Origin: Acidobacteriaceae bacterium
GTDB taxonomy: Bacteria > Acidobacteriota > Terriglobia > Terriglobales > Acidobacteriaceae
NCBI GenBank assembly: GCA_003134855.1
Contig: PLCS01000010.1
Coordinates: 248,001-312,000, forward strand
Direction: 5' to 3'
Length of the DNA: 64,000 nucleotides
Shown here: one piece after another, positions 42,225 through 51,037 of the stretch
How the letters are laid out: the number at the start of each line of letters is the position of its first letter
Numbering within the stretch: position 1 is the first letter of the stretch
Translations under genes and position numbers: made by a program
Notes under the pieces: generated by a model
What the model saw: only the letters and a program-made list of their open reading frames with translations
Databases searched by the model: none
Told to the model about the DNA's origin: nothing

Positions 42225-45200
42225 ATGTGCCTTCCGGACATTGACCACAACTGGCCCCGATACGTGATCCCCTCGGGGATTTCTCCATTTATGGATGGCG
42301 ATTTCCTTTTCGACCCAACATCGGAGCAGGGAAGGTCTGTCAACGCTCCGGCAGCGGAATTCAACTCGCTCTGTGAAAGACACTGTATTGTTCTTCTGGG
42401 CGATTCTGGGTTGGGGAAATCGGACATATTCCTTAAGGCATACAAAGCTGTCTTGTCGGCCAACGATCCCAACCAGCGCGCCGAATTCTGTGATGTAGCT
42501 GACTTCGCGAACGATACTCTAATAGACCAGTTCCTGTCATCGACGCCATTTGCAGAATGGCTCCTTTCAGACGCCACGCTTTCTCTCTTCATTGACGGGC
42601 TCGACGAAGGACTGATGCGCGGAAATGGTTGGGGTGGAATCCTCAAGCGCAAGTTGGCAAGCTGGTCGCAGGAAGTGCGCACGACCGATCCAACGAAGAT
42701 TGTCCCTGCCGCGAGACTCAGGCTTCGCATTTCTTGTAGGCCAGGTCTCTGGCCAGAATCACTGGAGGGTGACCTTAGATCCTTCTTCGATAAAGGAAGG
42801 CTTGACGATGCGCCATCTGCCATTTCCTTGTGGGATCTGTTGCCACTGCGCAGGTGCGACGTAGAGTTAGCCGCTGCGGACCACGGAATTGACGCAAATC
42901 AATTCATGAAAGAGGTAATTCGAGCGGGTGCTACCTCATTTGCGGCACGCCCATTGTCCCTGAAACTCCTCATTCGGACCGTGGAACAAGACAGAAGGCT
43001 TCCGAACACGCAGGTTGAAATGTTTCGGCGCGGCTGCCTGCACCTAGTGGAAGAGCATAATGTCGCCCACAGAGAGTCCTCTATAAGGCCGAAAGTTACA
43101 CCTACAAGGAGGATTCAGATCGCAAGTAGAATCGCTGCAATGACGATTTTTTGCGGCAAGCCGTGGGTCGAGCGGACAGCTTCAGGCGAGGTCACCTCAT
43201 ATTCCTCCATCTTGAGTGCCGACGAGATTAGAGGATCATTGAGCCAGGAAGACATTTCAGCAGTGGAATTGAGTGAAACTCTTGACTCAGGACTATTTTC
43301 ATACCAGGACGCAAAATGTTTTCGTTGGGCGCACCAGTCCTTCGCCGCGTTTCTAGCCGCCGAGTGGTGCGGGAAATCAGGACTATCAACTCGCGACCTT
43401 CGCAGCCTAATTTTAGTGAATGGTGCCGGCGGGTCCGGGGTTCCACAGCAGGTTCTTTGGGCGGCCACTTGGCTATGCGAAATCAAACCGGCTTTGCAGT
43501 CCCTATTCGCCAAGACCAACCCAGCCTTGCTCTTCACCCTCGACGAGGCTGCTATTGATGTTCGTCTTAGACCGGCCTTAGTCCGTAAGGTCTTGGAAAG
43601 ACGCTTGTCACACGAGCAAACGCGTATGTTGATGCAGTTGGGAGCGCGCCTCAATCACCCGAGGCTAGTCGAACAGCTGCGACCGTATGTACGCAAGAAG
43701 AACCGAAATCTCGATCAGCGGCATCGAGCTCTTGATCTAGCTGTAGCATGTGAGCCAGTCGGACTTTCCGGAGATCTTGCTCGCGTAGCACTGGATCCGG
43801 CTGAGAATGAATCCATACGCCACACAGCTGCATTCGCCGTGTCACGCTTCGGAACCAATGAGGCAAGGAGATCACTACTTCCATTGACCTCAGGAGACAG
43901 TGGGGACGAGAACCAGGAACTGAAAGGCTGGTCGTTGGCTGCGAACTGGCCAGCCAATATTTCTTCCATAGAACTTCTTGAGCTTCTTGAGCGGCCGCGC
44001 CACCCGAATCATTATGGTGGCTACTTCACACACCTGCACCGTCTTTCGGTTGAGATCGGAGCCGAAGTCAAGGATGAGGAAGTCCCGACCGCGCTCCGCT
44101 GGTGTGCAACCCAGCGCAATATAGGTGAAATCTCTATATTGAACGACGTCGTTTCGGCCATTCTAATTCGCGCGTTCGCCAGTGTGAACAATGACGAGGT
44201 CTGTACTCTTCTCGCTGAGGAGTTGATTTCAAGGATGCGGGTTCACATCGAACCCATTCCTGGAGGCACGCGACAGCACAGACTCAAGGAGTGGATTGAT
44301 CTTCTCAGATCGAGGCCCCAGGAGCGTTCTCTTCTCCTTCGGCGAGGGCTTGAGATCATTCAACCAATTGACAGATACTACTTGTTCGAATTCATACAAA
44401 TGCTTCATTTTGAGAGTAGCGATATTCAGCTGTTGACCAACCTTGCAAGGGAGTCACCCGAACGGTATTCTCAGCCCGTCAGCGCGCTGTTCACCGGCAT
44501 GGGCGGTGTTCCAGGGATATTCGACGCCATATATCAGGGCGTTACGGGAGGGTATCTGGACCAGAACCTATCGGGTGTTTTGATCGACGACCTCGATGGC
44601 GCAAAGGCCCAATCCGAACGCGCGCAATCTCTTCGGAAGGAACGCGCTGCGGCTGAGTCCGACGAACGCCAAATGCAGCTATGGGAGTGGTTCAACAACG
44701 CGCTCAACGCATCGGAGGCCGGTAACTACTCAAATTGGGTAGGGCTCTGGCAAATACTCTGGGAAATGAATTCGGGAAGATGGGAGGGCACCCCTCGAAT
44801 CGACGATAGCACGGGGTGGAAGATTCTCGATTCCGCGCAAAGAGATCGTGTATTCGAGGCGGCGGTCCGATTTCTCCTGGCTCCCGGCGACTTGATTTTC
44901 GATTTTCTCGGAGGGACAACCCGTCCAATTTGGGCCACAGCGCTATACTCCGCACTGTTACTCGTCTGGCGTAGCCACCGCAATCTTCTTGAGGGTGCGA
45001 CGGACCGCGAATGGTGGGTGTGGACCACTGTTGCTCTTTGGTTCCCGTACGGACAGGATCAAAAAGACTGGGAAGGGCTGATGACCTTTCTCTCCCAGGG
45101 TAACCCAAAGGCCTTCATTGAGAGCGTTGAATTCGTCATCGGGCAAGAGATAAAGGGTGAGCAGAGCCTCCAGATCTACTCACGGCAGCAATTTCGATGG

Positions 45201-46043
45201 CCAATTGCATTAATAGAAATTCTGCTCCGCGTTGTTGGTTCATCTGAAACACCGTTTTCCGCCTGGTCTTCCTGCTTGGAATGGGGATTGGTGAGCTTTC
45301 CCAATACATTCGAACAGCTAATTGTGGACGAGGTATTTGAATTGGCATCGGAGTTCCCGTTCGAGCACAAGGAGAAGCTCATCACGACCTGCTGTATACT
45401 CTTCAGTCACGGTAGAGGTGATCCATGGAAACAGCTTTCCGAAATCTTCTATATGCGTCCGAGCCTTAACCGTGACTTCTTTGAACAAGTCGGGGGCGTG
45501 CCGCCGGAGAACGCTTTCTTGGAAAGGATGTCCGACGGCTCGCTTGGTGAATTTTATGTTTGGATCGCCAGAGAATACCCGGAGGATCGGGAGGATCTGC
45601 CGAGTGGGTTCGGCGCGATGGGACCTGGCTTTACAACACGAATGCTCAGGGACAGCGCATTCTTTGCGATGCGCGACCGCGGAAATCTCTCCGTTTTCGA
45701 CTTTGTCACACAATCATTTCCGGAGCGGAAATGGATTGAGGGACATCGACCAGCCGCTATCGAGGCAGCACTTCGCCGGAAATGGACCGCGACCACCCCG
45801 GAGGCAATGCTTCGTCTGGTAGCTGAACGCTCCATCCCGTGGCACCAGAGTAAGAATGCGTTTGTGGGCGCGATAGTTTTGCCATTCACCGTTTCGATCC
45901 CGTTGAGCGTGGCTCTCAGTGACATAGGGCCACTTTGGCTGCGCTGTTTCCTAGCCACTGTTGTGGCCGCGATCGTTTCAGGAGGGCTACTTACTTGGTT
46001 CCGCTTTATGCGGCCCATACGATCCTCGCCTAGAAACGCATAG
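42225..46043 (+). CDS. Large NACHT/STAND-type NTPase with C-terminal membrane anchor
   Basis: A ~1272-residue single-gene protein. The NTPase has Walker A LLGDSGLGKS near residue 58 and the NACHT-type Walker B LFIDGLDEG near 122. It is followed by RISCRPGLW (sensor-like Arg) and a winged-helix-like RWAHQSFAAFLAAEW segment. The centre (residues ~430-700) is made of helical HEAT-like repeats, for example SIRHTAAFAVSRFGTNEARR. The C-terminus has two hydrophobic segments (AIVLPFTVSIPLSVALSDIG and WLRCFLATVVAAIVSGGLL). The ATG has GGGAGAGAG upstream. The gene is more AT-rich than its neighbours and sits between direct repeats, which suggests acquisition. STAND ATPases with C-terminal repeats commonly sense phage proteins; here no effector domain other than the membrane segments is recognisable. 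Confidence 0.82.
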   Translation: MCLPDIDHNWPRYVIPSGISPFMDGDFLFDPTSEQGRSVNAPAAEFNSLCERHCIVLLGDSGLGKSDIFLKAYKAVLSANDPNQRAEFCDVADFANDTLIDQFLSSTPFAEWLLSDATLSLFIDGLDEGLMRGNGWGGILKRKLASWSQEVRTTDPTKIVPAARLRLRISCRPGLWPESLEGDLRSFFDKGRLDDAPSAISLWDLLPLRRCDVELAAADHGIDANQFMKEVIRAGATSFAARPLSLKLLIRTVEQDRRLPNTQVEMFRRGCLHLVEEHNVAHRESSIRPKVTPTRRIQIASRIAAMTIFCGKPWVERTASGEVTSYSSILSADEIRGSLSQEDISAVELSETLDSGLFSYQDAKCFRWAHQSFAAFLAAEWCGKSGLSTRDLRSLILVNGAGGSGVPQQVLWAATWLCEIKPALQSLFAKTNPALLFTLDEAAIDVRLRPALVRKVLERRLSHEQTRMLMQLGARLNHPRLVEQLRPYVRKKNRNLDQRHRALDLAVACEPVGLSGDLARVALDPAENESIRHTAAFAVSRFGTNEARRSLLPLTSGDSGDENQELKGWSLAANWPANISSIELLELLERPRHPNHYGGYFTHLHRLSVEIGAEVKDEEVPTALRWCATQRNIGEISILNDVVSAILIRAFASVNNDEVCTLLAEELISRMRVHIEPIPGGTRQHRLKEWIDLLRSRPQERSLLLRRGLEIIQPIDRYYLFEFIQMLHFESSDIQLLTNLARESPERYSQPVSALFTGMGGVPGIFDAIYQGVTGGYLDQNLSGVLIDDLDGAKAQSERAQSLRKERAAAESDERQMQLWEWFNNALNASEAGNYSNWVGLWQILWEMNSGRWEGTPRIDDSTGWKILDSAQRDRVFEAAVRFLLAPGDLIFDFLGGTTRPIWATALYSALLLVWRSHRNLLEGATDREWWVWTTVALWFPYGQDQKDWEGLMTFLSQGNPKAFIESVEFVIGQEIKGEQSLQIYSRQQFRWPIALIEILLRVVGSSETPFSAWSSCLEWGLVSFPNTFEQLIVDEVFELASEFPFEHKEKLITTCCILFSHGRGDPWKQLSEIFYMRPSLNRDFFEQVGGVPPENAFLERMSDGSLGEFYVWIAREYPEDREDLPSGFGAMGPGFTTRMLRDSAFFAMRDRGNLSVFDFVTQSFPERKWIEGHRPAAIEAALRRKWTATTPEAMLRLVAERSIPWHQSKNAFVGAIVLPFTVSIPLSVALSDIGPLWLRCFLATVVAAIVSGGLLTWFRFMRPIRSSPRNA

Positions 46044-46174
46044 GTTCGTTCATAAGTCCCGATATGTCGGCTTGTGGCAAGATTTTCCGAGGGATTGGCA
46101 CTGGGCCGGGGGATTGGCAAACCGGAAGTTGAGTTTCAGTGGGCGAAAAACAGGGCTTAGCTTGAAATGAACAA

Positions 46175-46194
46175 CCCCGCCGCAAGCGGCGGGG
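46175..46194 (+). terminator. GC-rich hairpin after the NACHT gene
   Basis: CCCCGCCGC-AA-GCGGCGGGG is a near-perfect inverted repeat 131 bases after the stop codon. There is no T-tract, so termination would not be classical. Confidence 0.35.
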
Positions 46195-46230
46195 AATCAG
46201 ACCCGGAAGAGATTGAAGCCTTGGAACCCC

Positions 46231-46387
46231 CTTGTGCACGCCAGGGGCAGACCTCAGCGAAGGTTTCAAAGGGACGGTGCGGGCAGGAACAGGCCCGTGC
46301 GGGCGGGGTGCCGGGGGCGTAGCGGGCGGCGCCTGTTTCAGCCGGGGCGCTGCCGCCGTCGAGAGCCTCTAGTACGGCATTGGGTGG
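46231..46387 (+). repeat. Direct repeat B downstream of the NACHT gene
   Basis: Same orientation as repeat A, with the same identical 23-base core and end motif. A shorter related stretch (GGGTGCCGGGGGCG, then AGCGGGCGGC) also appears at 41559-41583. Confidence 0.7.
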
Positions 46388-46538
46388 TGTTGCAGCGGAT
46401 GCGGTCGCGAGTGGTTCGCGCCTGGACGATCTGCACAGCGCGGCGGTCGCCGGGGTGGGTGCGGTTCTGCATGGTGAGCCTCAATGTGGGGAGTGAGGCG
46501 GGCGGAATCTCGCCGGAGATGTCGCCCGCGTGGGCCGT

Positions 46539-46802
46539 TTATACGGCCGGGTGGGACAGGTCGCCGCATCTGTGGCGGCGGGGCTTCGTTGGGGTAGACC
46601 ACGGCGCGGCGCGGCGCTGGAAATCGTGGATGGCGCTGTCGAGTTTGACTCGCGCTTGGTCGAGGTCGTAAAGCTGCCAGCAGGTTGTACAACCTCCGTT
46701 GATGCCATCTCGACCGTCGCGCTCCGGGTTGTAGCGTGGATGGCGTCCACATTTGGCGTGGACGCGCTCCCGGATGGTCTTCTTGTAGGTGAACTGGAGC
46801 AT
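46539..46802 (-). CDS. Small conserved-looking Cys-containing protein
   Basis: An 87-residue protein with a strong AGGAGG site four bases before its ATG. It lies 56 bases downstream of parB on the same strand. The sequence AKCGRHPRYNPERDGRDGIN, then GGCTTCWQLYDLDQARVKLD, has a CxnCxxC set of possible zinc ligands and a helical C-terminus. I do not recognise the family. The ribosome site and position argue that it is real. Confidence 0.6.
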   Translation of the reverse strand: MLQFTYKKTIRERVHAKCGRHPRYNPERDGRDGINGGCTTCWQLYDLDQARVKLDSAIHDFQRRAAPWSTPTKPRRHRCGDLSHPAV

Positions 46803-46858
46803 GGGTCCTCCTGGGCTGGTTGAGGTGCGAGACCGGGCAAGCCCGGCCTCGCACTTGT

Positions 46859-48970
46859 TTAGCCTTTGGAGGTGCGCTTCTTGGCGGCTTTGGCCGGTGG
46901 GGTAATAGCAGCCCGTTTCGTGCGGGCGCTTCTCTTACCTGCCTTGCTGCGCGGCTTCGGTGGTTTGGGTGTTCCCTGTGCCTCGACTGGCTCCTCGCCG
47001 GAGTTCTGGGCGGCTTCCGCGCTTACCGTTGGCTGTTCTTCGGCCTCGGCTGCTGTGCTGGCCACTTCCTCTTGCTGCTGTGCTTCCTCGGCTTCGGCCT
47101 GCTCCTCTTCGCCGTCCTGAGCAGCTTCCGCGTTCACTGTTGGCTGCTCTTCGGACTCGGCTACTGTGCTGGCCTCTTCCTCTTGCTGTTGGGCCTCCTC
47201 GGTCTCGGCTTGCTGTGCTTCGGCTTCGTCTGCGGCGGCGGTTGCGTCTTCCGCGTCTTGAAGCTCTGGCATTTCGGATTCGTCTAGCTGGTCTTCCGGC
47301 GATGGTGTTGCATCGTTCCCCGGTTCGGCTGCGGTCTCGCTGTCGGCAGATTCGCCGCGCTTGTCCTGCGGGATTTGCGGGGCCTCTTGGGCCATGATGC
47401 CGCGCCGGACTCGCGTTTCGACTTCTTCGATGTTGACGCCGTAGAGTTGAGCGGCCTTGGCAACGGAGGGGCTTACGCGGTAGTTGTACGCATCGCATCC
47501 GCCAGCGGAGAAAAGCAGCATATCGAAGATGGCCGTGGTTTGCTCTTTCCCGGAGAGACCGGCGAGATGGGCGAGTAGTTGATCGAACGGCTCACCGCTG
47601 GCCTCGTTGCTCTCTTCGTCCTGCGGTGCGACTTTCCAAAGGGTAAGGAAATCCTCGGCGTAGTCTTCCACCGCGTAGGCAACCATGAACGCCAAAAGCT
47701 CCATGCTGTCTGCGGAGGGAACGGTGAAGATTTTCTCGCCAAACTCCTTGCGAAGCTGCGCGGCGGTCTGTTCCTTCACTTTCTCCTCGATGCGCCGGAA
47801 GTCGCGGGGCGGCGGCTGATCGGCGCGGCCCTCTTGCCGGAGTCCCTGGATTGGGTTTGGTTCCGGTTCGTCTTCGGCGTCCGGGTTAGCGCCGGGGGTG
47901 AACGAACTAGCGCCAAAGGCGGCGGGCATCGGGCGAGGTTGGACAGTTGAGTGCTTCTCGCATTCGATGGACGTGCATACAGTGAGGATTGCGCCGGTGT
48001 TGTTGCCGATGGCCACAATGCCCTGTGTGGCGTGGCCGCAACGGTCGCCGGACTTCAAGATGGTGTATTTCGACCGGGGCACGATTGCGGAACCTTGGGG
48101 AACGGAGCGGTAATCGCCCGCAAGTTGGACAAGGTTTGAAGCGGCGATAAAGCGGGTAACTTTTTCGCCATAGCAAGCCGCATCGAAGCATGAATCCTTC
48201 TTCACGTCGGGAAACAGGAGCGTATTGAAGCCGCTGCGCTTGGGGCAGTTGAGGCAAGCGCCCGCTTCGGGGTAGAGGGTGTCATCCTCGCGGCTGAACG
48301 GGGCTTCGGAAAGCTCCAAGATGATGTTGCTGTCGATGTAATGGCTGAATTCCGCCACATTGACAAGGCGCTTTTTCTGTTTTCCCTCAAGCCAAACATC
48401 GGCGAAGCAATGGGGGAACGCCTCCACTTGTTGCGCCGGGGAAAGCCGCGCCAGTAAAAGGGCGTGGCCAGTGGCGATTTCGTCTTTGTGGAAGCTCTTG
48501 GCTGCTGCCGGGATGAGGTCGGCCAGCTTGAGGCGCTGGAGCACAAACGTAACGCTCTTGCCAGTCTTCGCGGCCAACTCTTGAGCCGTGTAGCGGACCG
48601 GGTCAAGGCGCATCAACGCAAGAAAGCCCTGTGTTTCCTCGTAGGGGTGAACGTCGGCGCGGATGAGGTTTTCGATTACCTGAGCCTCTAGCGCCTGAGC
48701 GTCGGTGAGTTGGCAGACTCGAACGGACACGGATTCGATCTCGGCAAGCCGCGCGGCTCGGAAGCGGCGGGCACCGGCAACGATCTCAAAGCGGCCCTCG
48801 GTGGCCGTGGGTCGTACAAGGATGGGCTGCAAAAGGCCCACGGCGCGGATGCTTTCGGCCATCTCATCGAGGGCTTTATGGTCAAACGTCTTGCGCGGGT
48901 TGGTAAGGGACTCGGTGAGTTGTGAGAGGTTGACGGTTTGGTATTCTTGATTGACGGCTTCGGTGTTCAT
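46859..48970 (-). CDS. ParB/Spo0J-family partition-type protein with acidic repeat tail
   Basis: A 703-residue protein. Residues ~15-110 are the ParB CTPase/nuclease-like fold (LTESLTNPRKTF, VGLLQPILVRP, YEIVAGARRFRAA-like FEIVAGARRFRAARLAEI, VIENLIRADVHPYEE). Residues ~115-175 are the KorB/HTH-like part with TGKSVTFVLQRLKLADLIP. A Cys-rich middle (CLNCPKRSGFNTLLF; CFDAACYG) suggests a zinc site. The C-terminal ~120 residues contain a duplicated acidic segment (EEAQQQEEEASTVAESEEQP and EEAQQQEEVASTAAEAEEQP) and a basic tail KRTSKG. No parA is adjacent. Long plasmid-type ParB proteins with such tails occur on integrative elements (recalled). The ATG has AAAGGA about nine bases upstream. Confidence 0.85.
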   Translation of the reverse strand: MNTEAVNQEYQTVNLSQLTESLTNPRKTFDHKALDEMAESIRAVGLLQPILVRPTATEGRFEIVAGARRFRAARLAEIESVSVRVCQLTDAQALEAQVIENLIRADVHPYEETQGFLALMRLDPVRYTAQELAAKTGKSVTFVLQRLKLADLIPAAAKSFHKDEIATGHALLLARLSPAQQVEAFPHCFADVWLEGKQKKRLVNVAEFSHYIDSNIILELSEAPFSREDDTLYPEAGACLNCPKRSGFNTLLFPDVKKDSCFDAACYGEKVTRFIAASNLVQLAGDYRSVPQGSAIVPRSKYTILKSGDRCGHATQGIVAIGNNTGAILTVCTSIECEKHSTVQPRPMPAAFGASSFTPGANPDAEDEPEPNPIQGLRQEGRADQPPPRDFRRIEEKVKEQTAAQLRKEFGEKIFTVPSADSMELLAFMVAYAVEDYAEDFLTLWKVAPQDEESNEASGEPFDQLLAHLAGLSGKEQTTAIFDMLLFSAGGCDAYNYRVSPSVAKAAQLYGVNIEEVETRVRRGIMAQEAPQIPQDKRGESADSETAAEPGNDATPSPEDQLDESEMPELQDAEDATAAADEAEAQQAETEEAQQQEEEASTVAESEEQPTVNAEAAQDGEEEQAEAEEAQQQEEVASTAAEAEEQPTVSAEAAQNSGEEPVEAQGTPKPPKPRSKAGKRSARTKRAAITPPAKAAKKRTSKG

Positions 48971-49007
48971 ATCTGAATGTCCTTTCGGTTGACATCGTGG
49001 CTGTCGC

Positions 49008-49053
49008 GGGGCAGGTGTGGCTCATCTGCCCCATTTAGCGCGGCTCCCGCGCT
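49008..49053 (-). promoter_or_regulatory. Two-hairpin leader upstream of parB
   Basis: In plus-strand order, GGGGCAG-GTGTGGCTCAT-CTGCCCC (49008-49032) is followed by AGCGCGG-CTC-CCGCGCT (49037-49053). On the transcribed minus strand the small hairpin comes first. The 11-base loop GTGTGGCTCAT is identical in the leader at 49337-49379, although the stems differ. Confidence 0.6.
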
Positions 49054-49072
49054 ATTGATCGTGGCTGCGGTT

Positions 49073-49300
49073 CTATGCGTTGTTCTTGGCGGGAATACTC
49101 GCGGGCATTTGCGCCCACCGTACCCATGCGCCGCCGTGCATGAAAAGCACCACTGCGCCGTCGTCGGTTTCGGCGGGCTTTGTGGCGCGGCTGACTGCTA
49201 CAAGGTCGGCAATTGCTTGGGGAGAATACGACTTGCGCGGGGCGGGTTCGTCGGCGCTGAACGGGGTAAGGCTAACGGGTAGGAATGCGCTGCATGTCAT
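49073..49300 (-). CDS. Small protein of the ParB operon
   Basis: A 75-residue protein with no recognised motif; the C-terminal part is hydrophobic (DDGAVVLFMHGGAWVRWAQM). It is preceded by AAAGGACACTTTGAA, nearly the same ribosome-site context as parB (AAAGGACATTCAGAT), and by the same two-hairpin leader. This matched 5' context is the main reason to call it real. The stop is 102 bases before the parB ATG. The function is unknown. Confidence 0.6.
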   Translation of the reverse strand: MTCSAFLPVSLTPFSADEPAPRKSYSPQAIADLVAVSRATKPAETDDGAVVLFMHGGAWVRWAQMPASIPAKNNA

Positions 49301-49336
49301 TTCAAAGTGTCCTTTCTGGTTAGGTGTTAGTGTTAT

Positions 49337-49379
49337 GGGCGGTGTGGCTCATCGCCCCGTCTGGCGCGGCTTTCGCCGC
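49337..49379 (-). promoter_or_regulatory. Two-hairpin leader upstream of the 75-residue protein gene
   Basis: In plus-strand order, GGGCG-GTGTGGCTCAT-CGCCC (49337-49357) is followed by GCGGC-TTTC-GCCGC (49366-49379). It has the same loop and order as the parB leader with different stems, so structure is kept while sequence changes. Confidence 0.6.
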
Positions 49380-49396
49380 TAACTCATTACACATAT

Positions 49397-49422
49397 AGTA
49401 TAGCACATATAGCTATTTGTGC
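49397..49422 (-). promoter_or_regulatory. Palindromic operator abutting a -10 box, copy 2
   Basis: The near-palindrome GCACATATAGCTATTTGTGC (49403-49422) directly touches a minus-strand -10 box TATACT (49402-49397). ACATATAG also recurs 14 bases to the left. It should drive the 75-residue gene, parB and the 87-residue gene. Confidence 0.5.
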
Positions 49423-49499
49423 GTATATTAAATGTGCATTCTCTCTGTGCGTCTGCTCCCTCAAAGAACGGTTTTTCTTGCCCGCATAACGCGGCGTAC

Positions 49500-50390
49500 T
49501 TAGGCTGCAATGGTCATTTCTTCGTCGGCGTGTGCCTGGGCGGGAGTGCCGGTTGTCCCGGCACTCCCCTTTCCTTCTTCGCTGTTGTCGGCCTGGGTCA
49601 ACAGGCCGATGATTTGCTTGGCGGTAGCGTTGATCGTATGCAAAGACGCGGTGAGCATTTCGGCAGTAACTTCGTAGGTGGCTAGATAGAACTGGCTTTG
49701 CGGCTTCATGCCAAAGTAGGAAAGGACCGCATAGGAAACTGACTCGGCCTCAAGTTCGCGCTGTTGCTTGGTGGTCTCTGCGCGGCGGGCCGCGTGGCCT
49801 AGCAGTTCGTGGCTCAGTTCATGGGCAATCACTCCGCATCTGGCCGGGGTGTCCAGTGCCTCTTCGATCTCGATTGCGCCTCCCTTGCTGAGTCCTTCCG
49901 GCCCGGACAGGGCTTTGTAGGTCAGAGAGATATTCAGGCCGGACACTGCCTTTTCGAGCAAGGGCAAGAGTTCTTCGCCTCCTTCGGTGGCGTTGCATTC
50001 CAAGTCGGCAAGCTCTTCGCCTTCGGTCTGCGCGTAGTCGAACACCGAAACAACACGGAAAGAAACGGGTCTAATCACTTCCTCGGTCTTGCCGTTGCGC
50101 TCCTGTTCCACCTTGCGAATGATCGGTGCAAGGATGCGGATTCCGTGCTCGCCTTTCTTGACTGAACGGTTGAGGCTCTTCCACGTGTGAAAACCGGCTA
50201 CGCGGGTAGCTTCGGGTGACTGGCACCAAATTAGAATCTGATTGCCAAAGCTGTAGCGATAAAACCGGCTAACAGTGTTGAGCCATGCTTTGTACGTCTG
50301 CGATTGTTTGGCTGCGTCGGTCTCGGCGCAAAGGGTGGTGATTGAGTCGTTGATGGTTTTGGTCAACTCCTGCGCTTTCTCATTGCTCAT
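49500..50390 (-). CDS. ArdC-like antirestriction protein (ssDNA-binding plus zincin domain)
   Basis: A 296-residue protein. The N-terminal ~130 residues match the ArdC ssDNA-binding domain (FYRYSFGNQILIWCQSPEAT, quoted to 20, and VKKGEHGIRILAPI). The C-terminal half is an ImmA/IrrE-like metallopeptidase with HELSHELLGH, EAESVSYAVLSYFG providing the third ligand, and a Pro/Ala tail. ArdC proteins are carried by conjugative plasmids and protect entering DNA from restriction (established for IncW ArdC). AAAAGGAG precedes the ATG by about eight bases. The neighbours SSB and ParB fit a plasmid- or ICE-derived module. Confidence 0.88.
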   Translation of the reverse strand: MSNEKAQELTKTINDSITTLCAETDAAKQSQTYKAWLNTVSRFYRYSFGNQILIWCQSPEATRVAGFHTWKSLNRSVKKGEHGIRILAPIIRKVEQERNGKTEEVIRPVSFRVVSVFDYAQTEGEELADLECNATEGGEELLPLLEKAVSGLNISLTYKALSGPEGLSKGGAIEIEEALDTPARCGVIAHELSHELLGHAARRAETTKQQRELEAESVSYAVLSYFGMKPQSQFYLATYEVTAEMLTASLHTINATAKQIIGLLTQADNSEEGKGSAGTTGTPAQAHADEEMTIAA

Positions 50391-50991
50391 CGGTGTAGCT
50401 CCTTTTCCAGCGTAAAAAAATCAAATACAAATGCCCCGCATAATTGAGCGTGTTTCTTGCAGTCGGTTTTGGCAGTCAAGGACGGCAAAGCCGCCCCGTG
50501 AGGGGGCGCGGAAGCGAAGCGCGGAAGGAGCTTGCGACTGAGCACTAGAGCTGCACAAGCTCCTTTACCGACAAAACAGACTGCGGTACAAGAATCGCGA
50601 GCGGGGCATTTTTTTCAGATCGCGGGAACGCCGCGCCAGGGCGCGGCCTCGATTGCCGTGGCTTTTGGAAGGCCCTTTGGTGGCAACCGGCGAGCAGAGG
50701 CTTGGCCTTTGCGAAGTGGGTGGCGAGAGCCGCCAGTAGGGGGCCGCAGGCCCGATGGCCGGGGCGTTACGGGGTATCCCCGTCCACAAAGAAATGGGGC
50801 CTTTGCTGCGTTAGATTACGGTGATTACGGTTGCAATTCAGTCAGAGAACTTTGGGAGAGATAGAAAGGCTGATTATGGATGCAGGCATAGTGACCTAGG
50901 GCCGGACGGTTCTGATCTTGGGTCGGGCTTGCGAGTGGGTCTTGCGCATCGGGCTTTGTCATGGTTGCAGTGAGAGTATTTCAGCGTAGCG
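50391..50991. other. Intergenic region without a supportable gene
   Basis: GC-rich repeats such as GCGCGGAAGCGAAGCGCGG near 50508 are present. Several short frames lack ribosome sites and family motifs. Promoters for ardC lie in the AT-rich right end near 50400-50460. Confidence 0.5.
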
Positions 50992-51020
50992 AATAGAAAA
51001 GGCGGCTCCGTAGAGCCGCC
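50992..51020 (-). terminator. Rho-independent terminator of ssb
   Basis: On the minus strand GGCGGCTC-TACG-GAGCCGCC is followed by TTTTCTATT, 18 bases after the ssb stop. Confidence 0.85.
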
Positions 51021-51037
51021 TCCGGGTTGCGCGGGTG

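Larger units (their letters stand above)
46044..46538. other. Intergenic region after the NACHT gene
   Basis: It holds the hairpin at 46175-46194 and direct repeat B. Open frames in this GC-rich stretch look like shadows. No gene is supportable. Confidence 0.5.
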
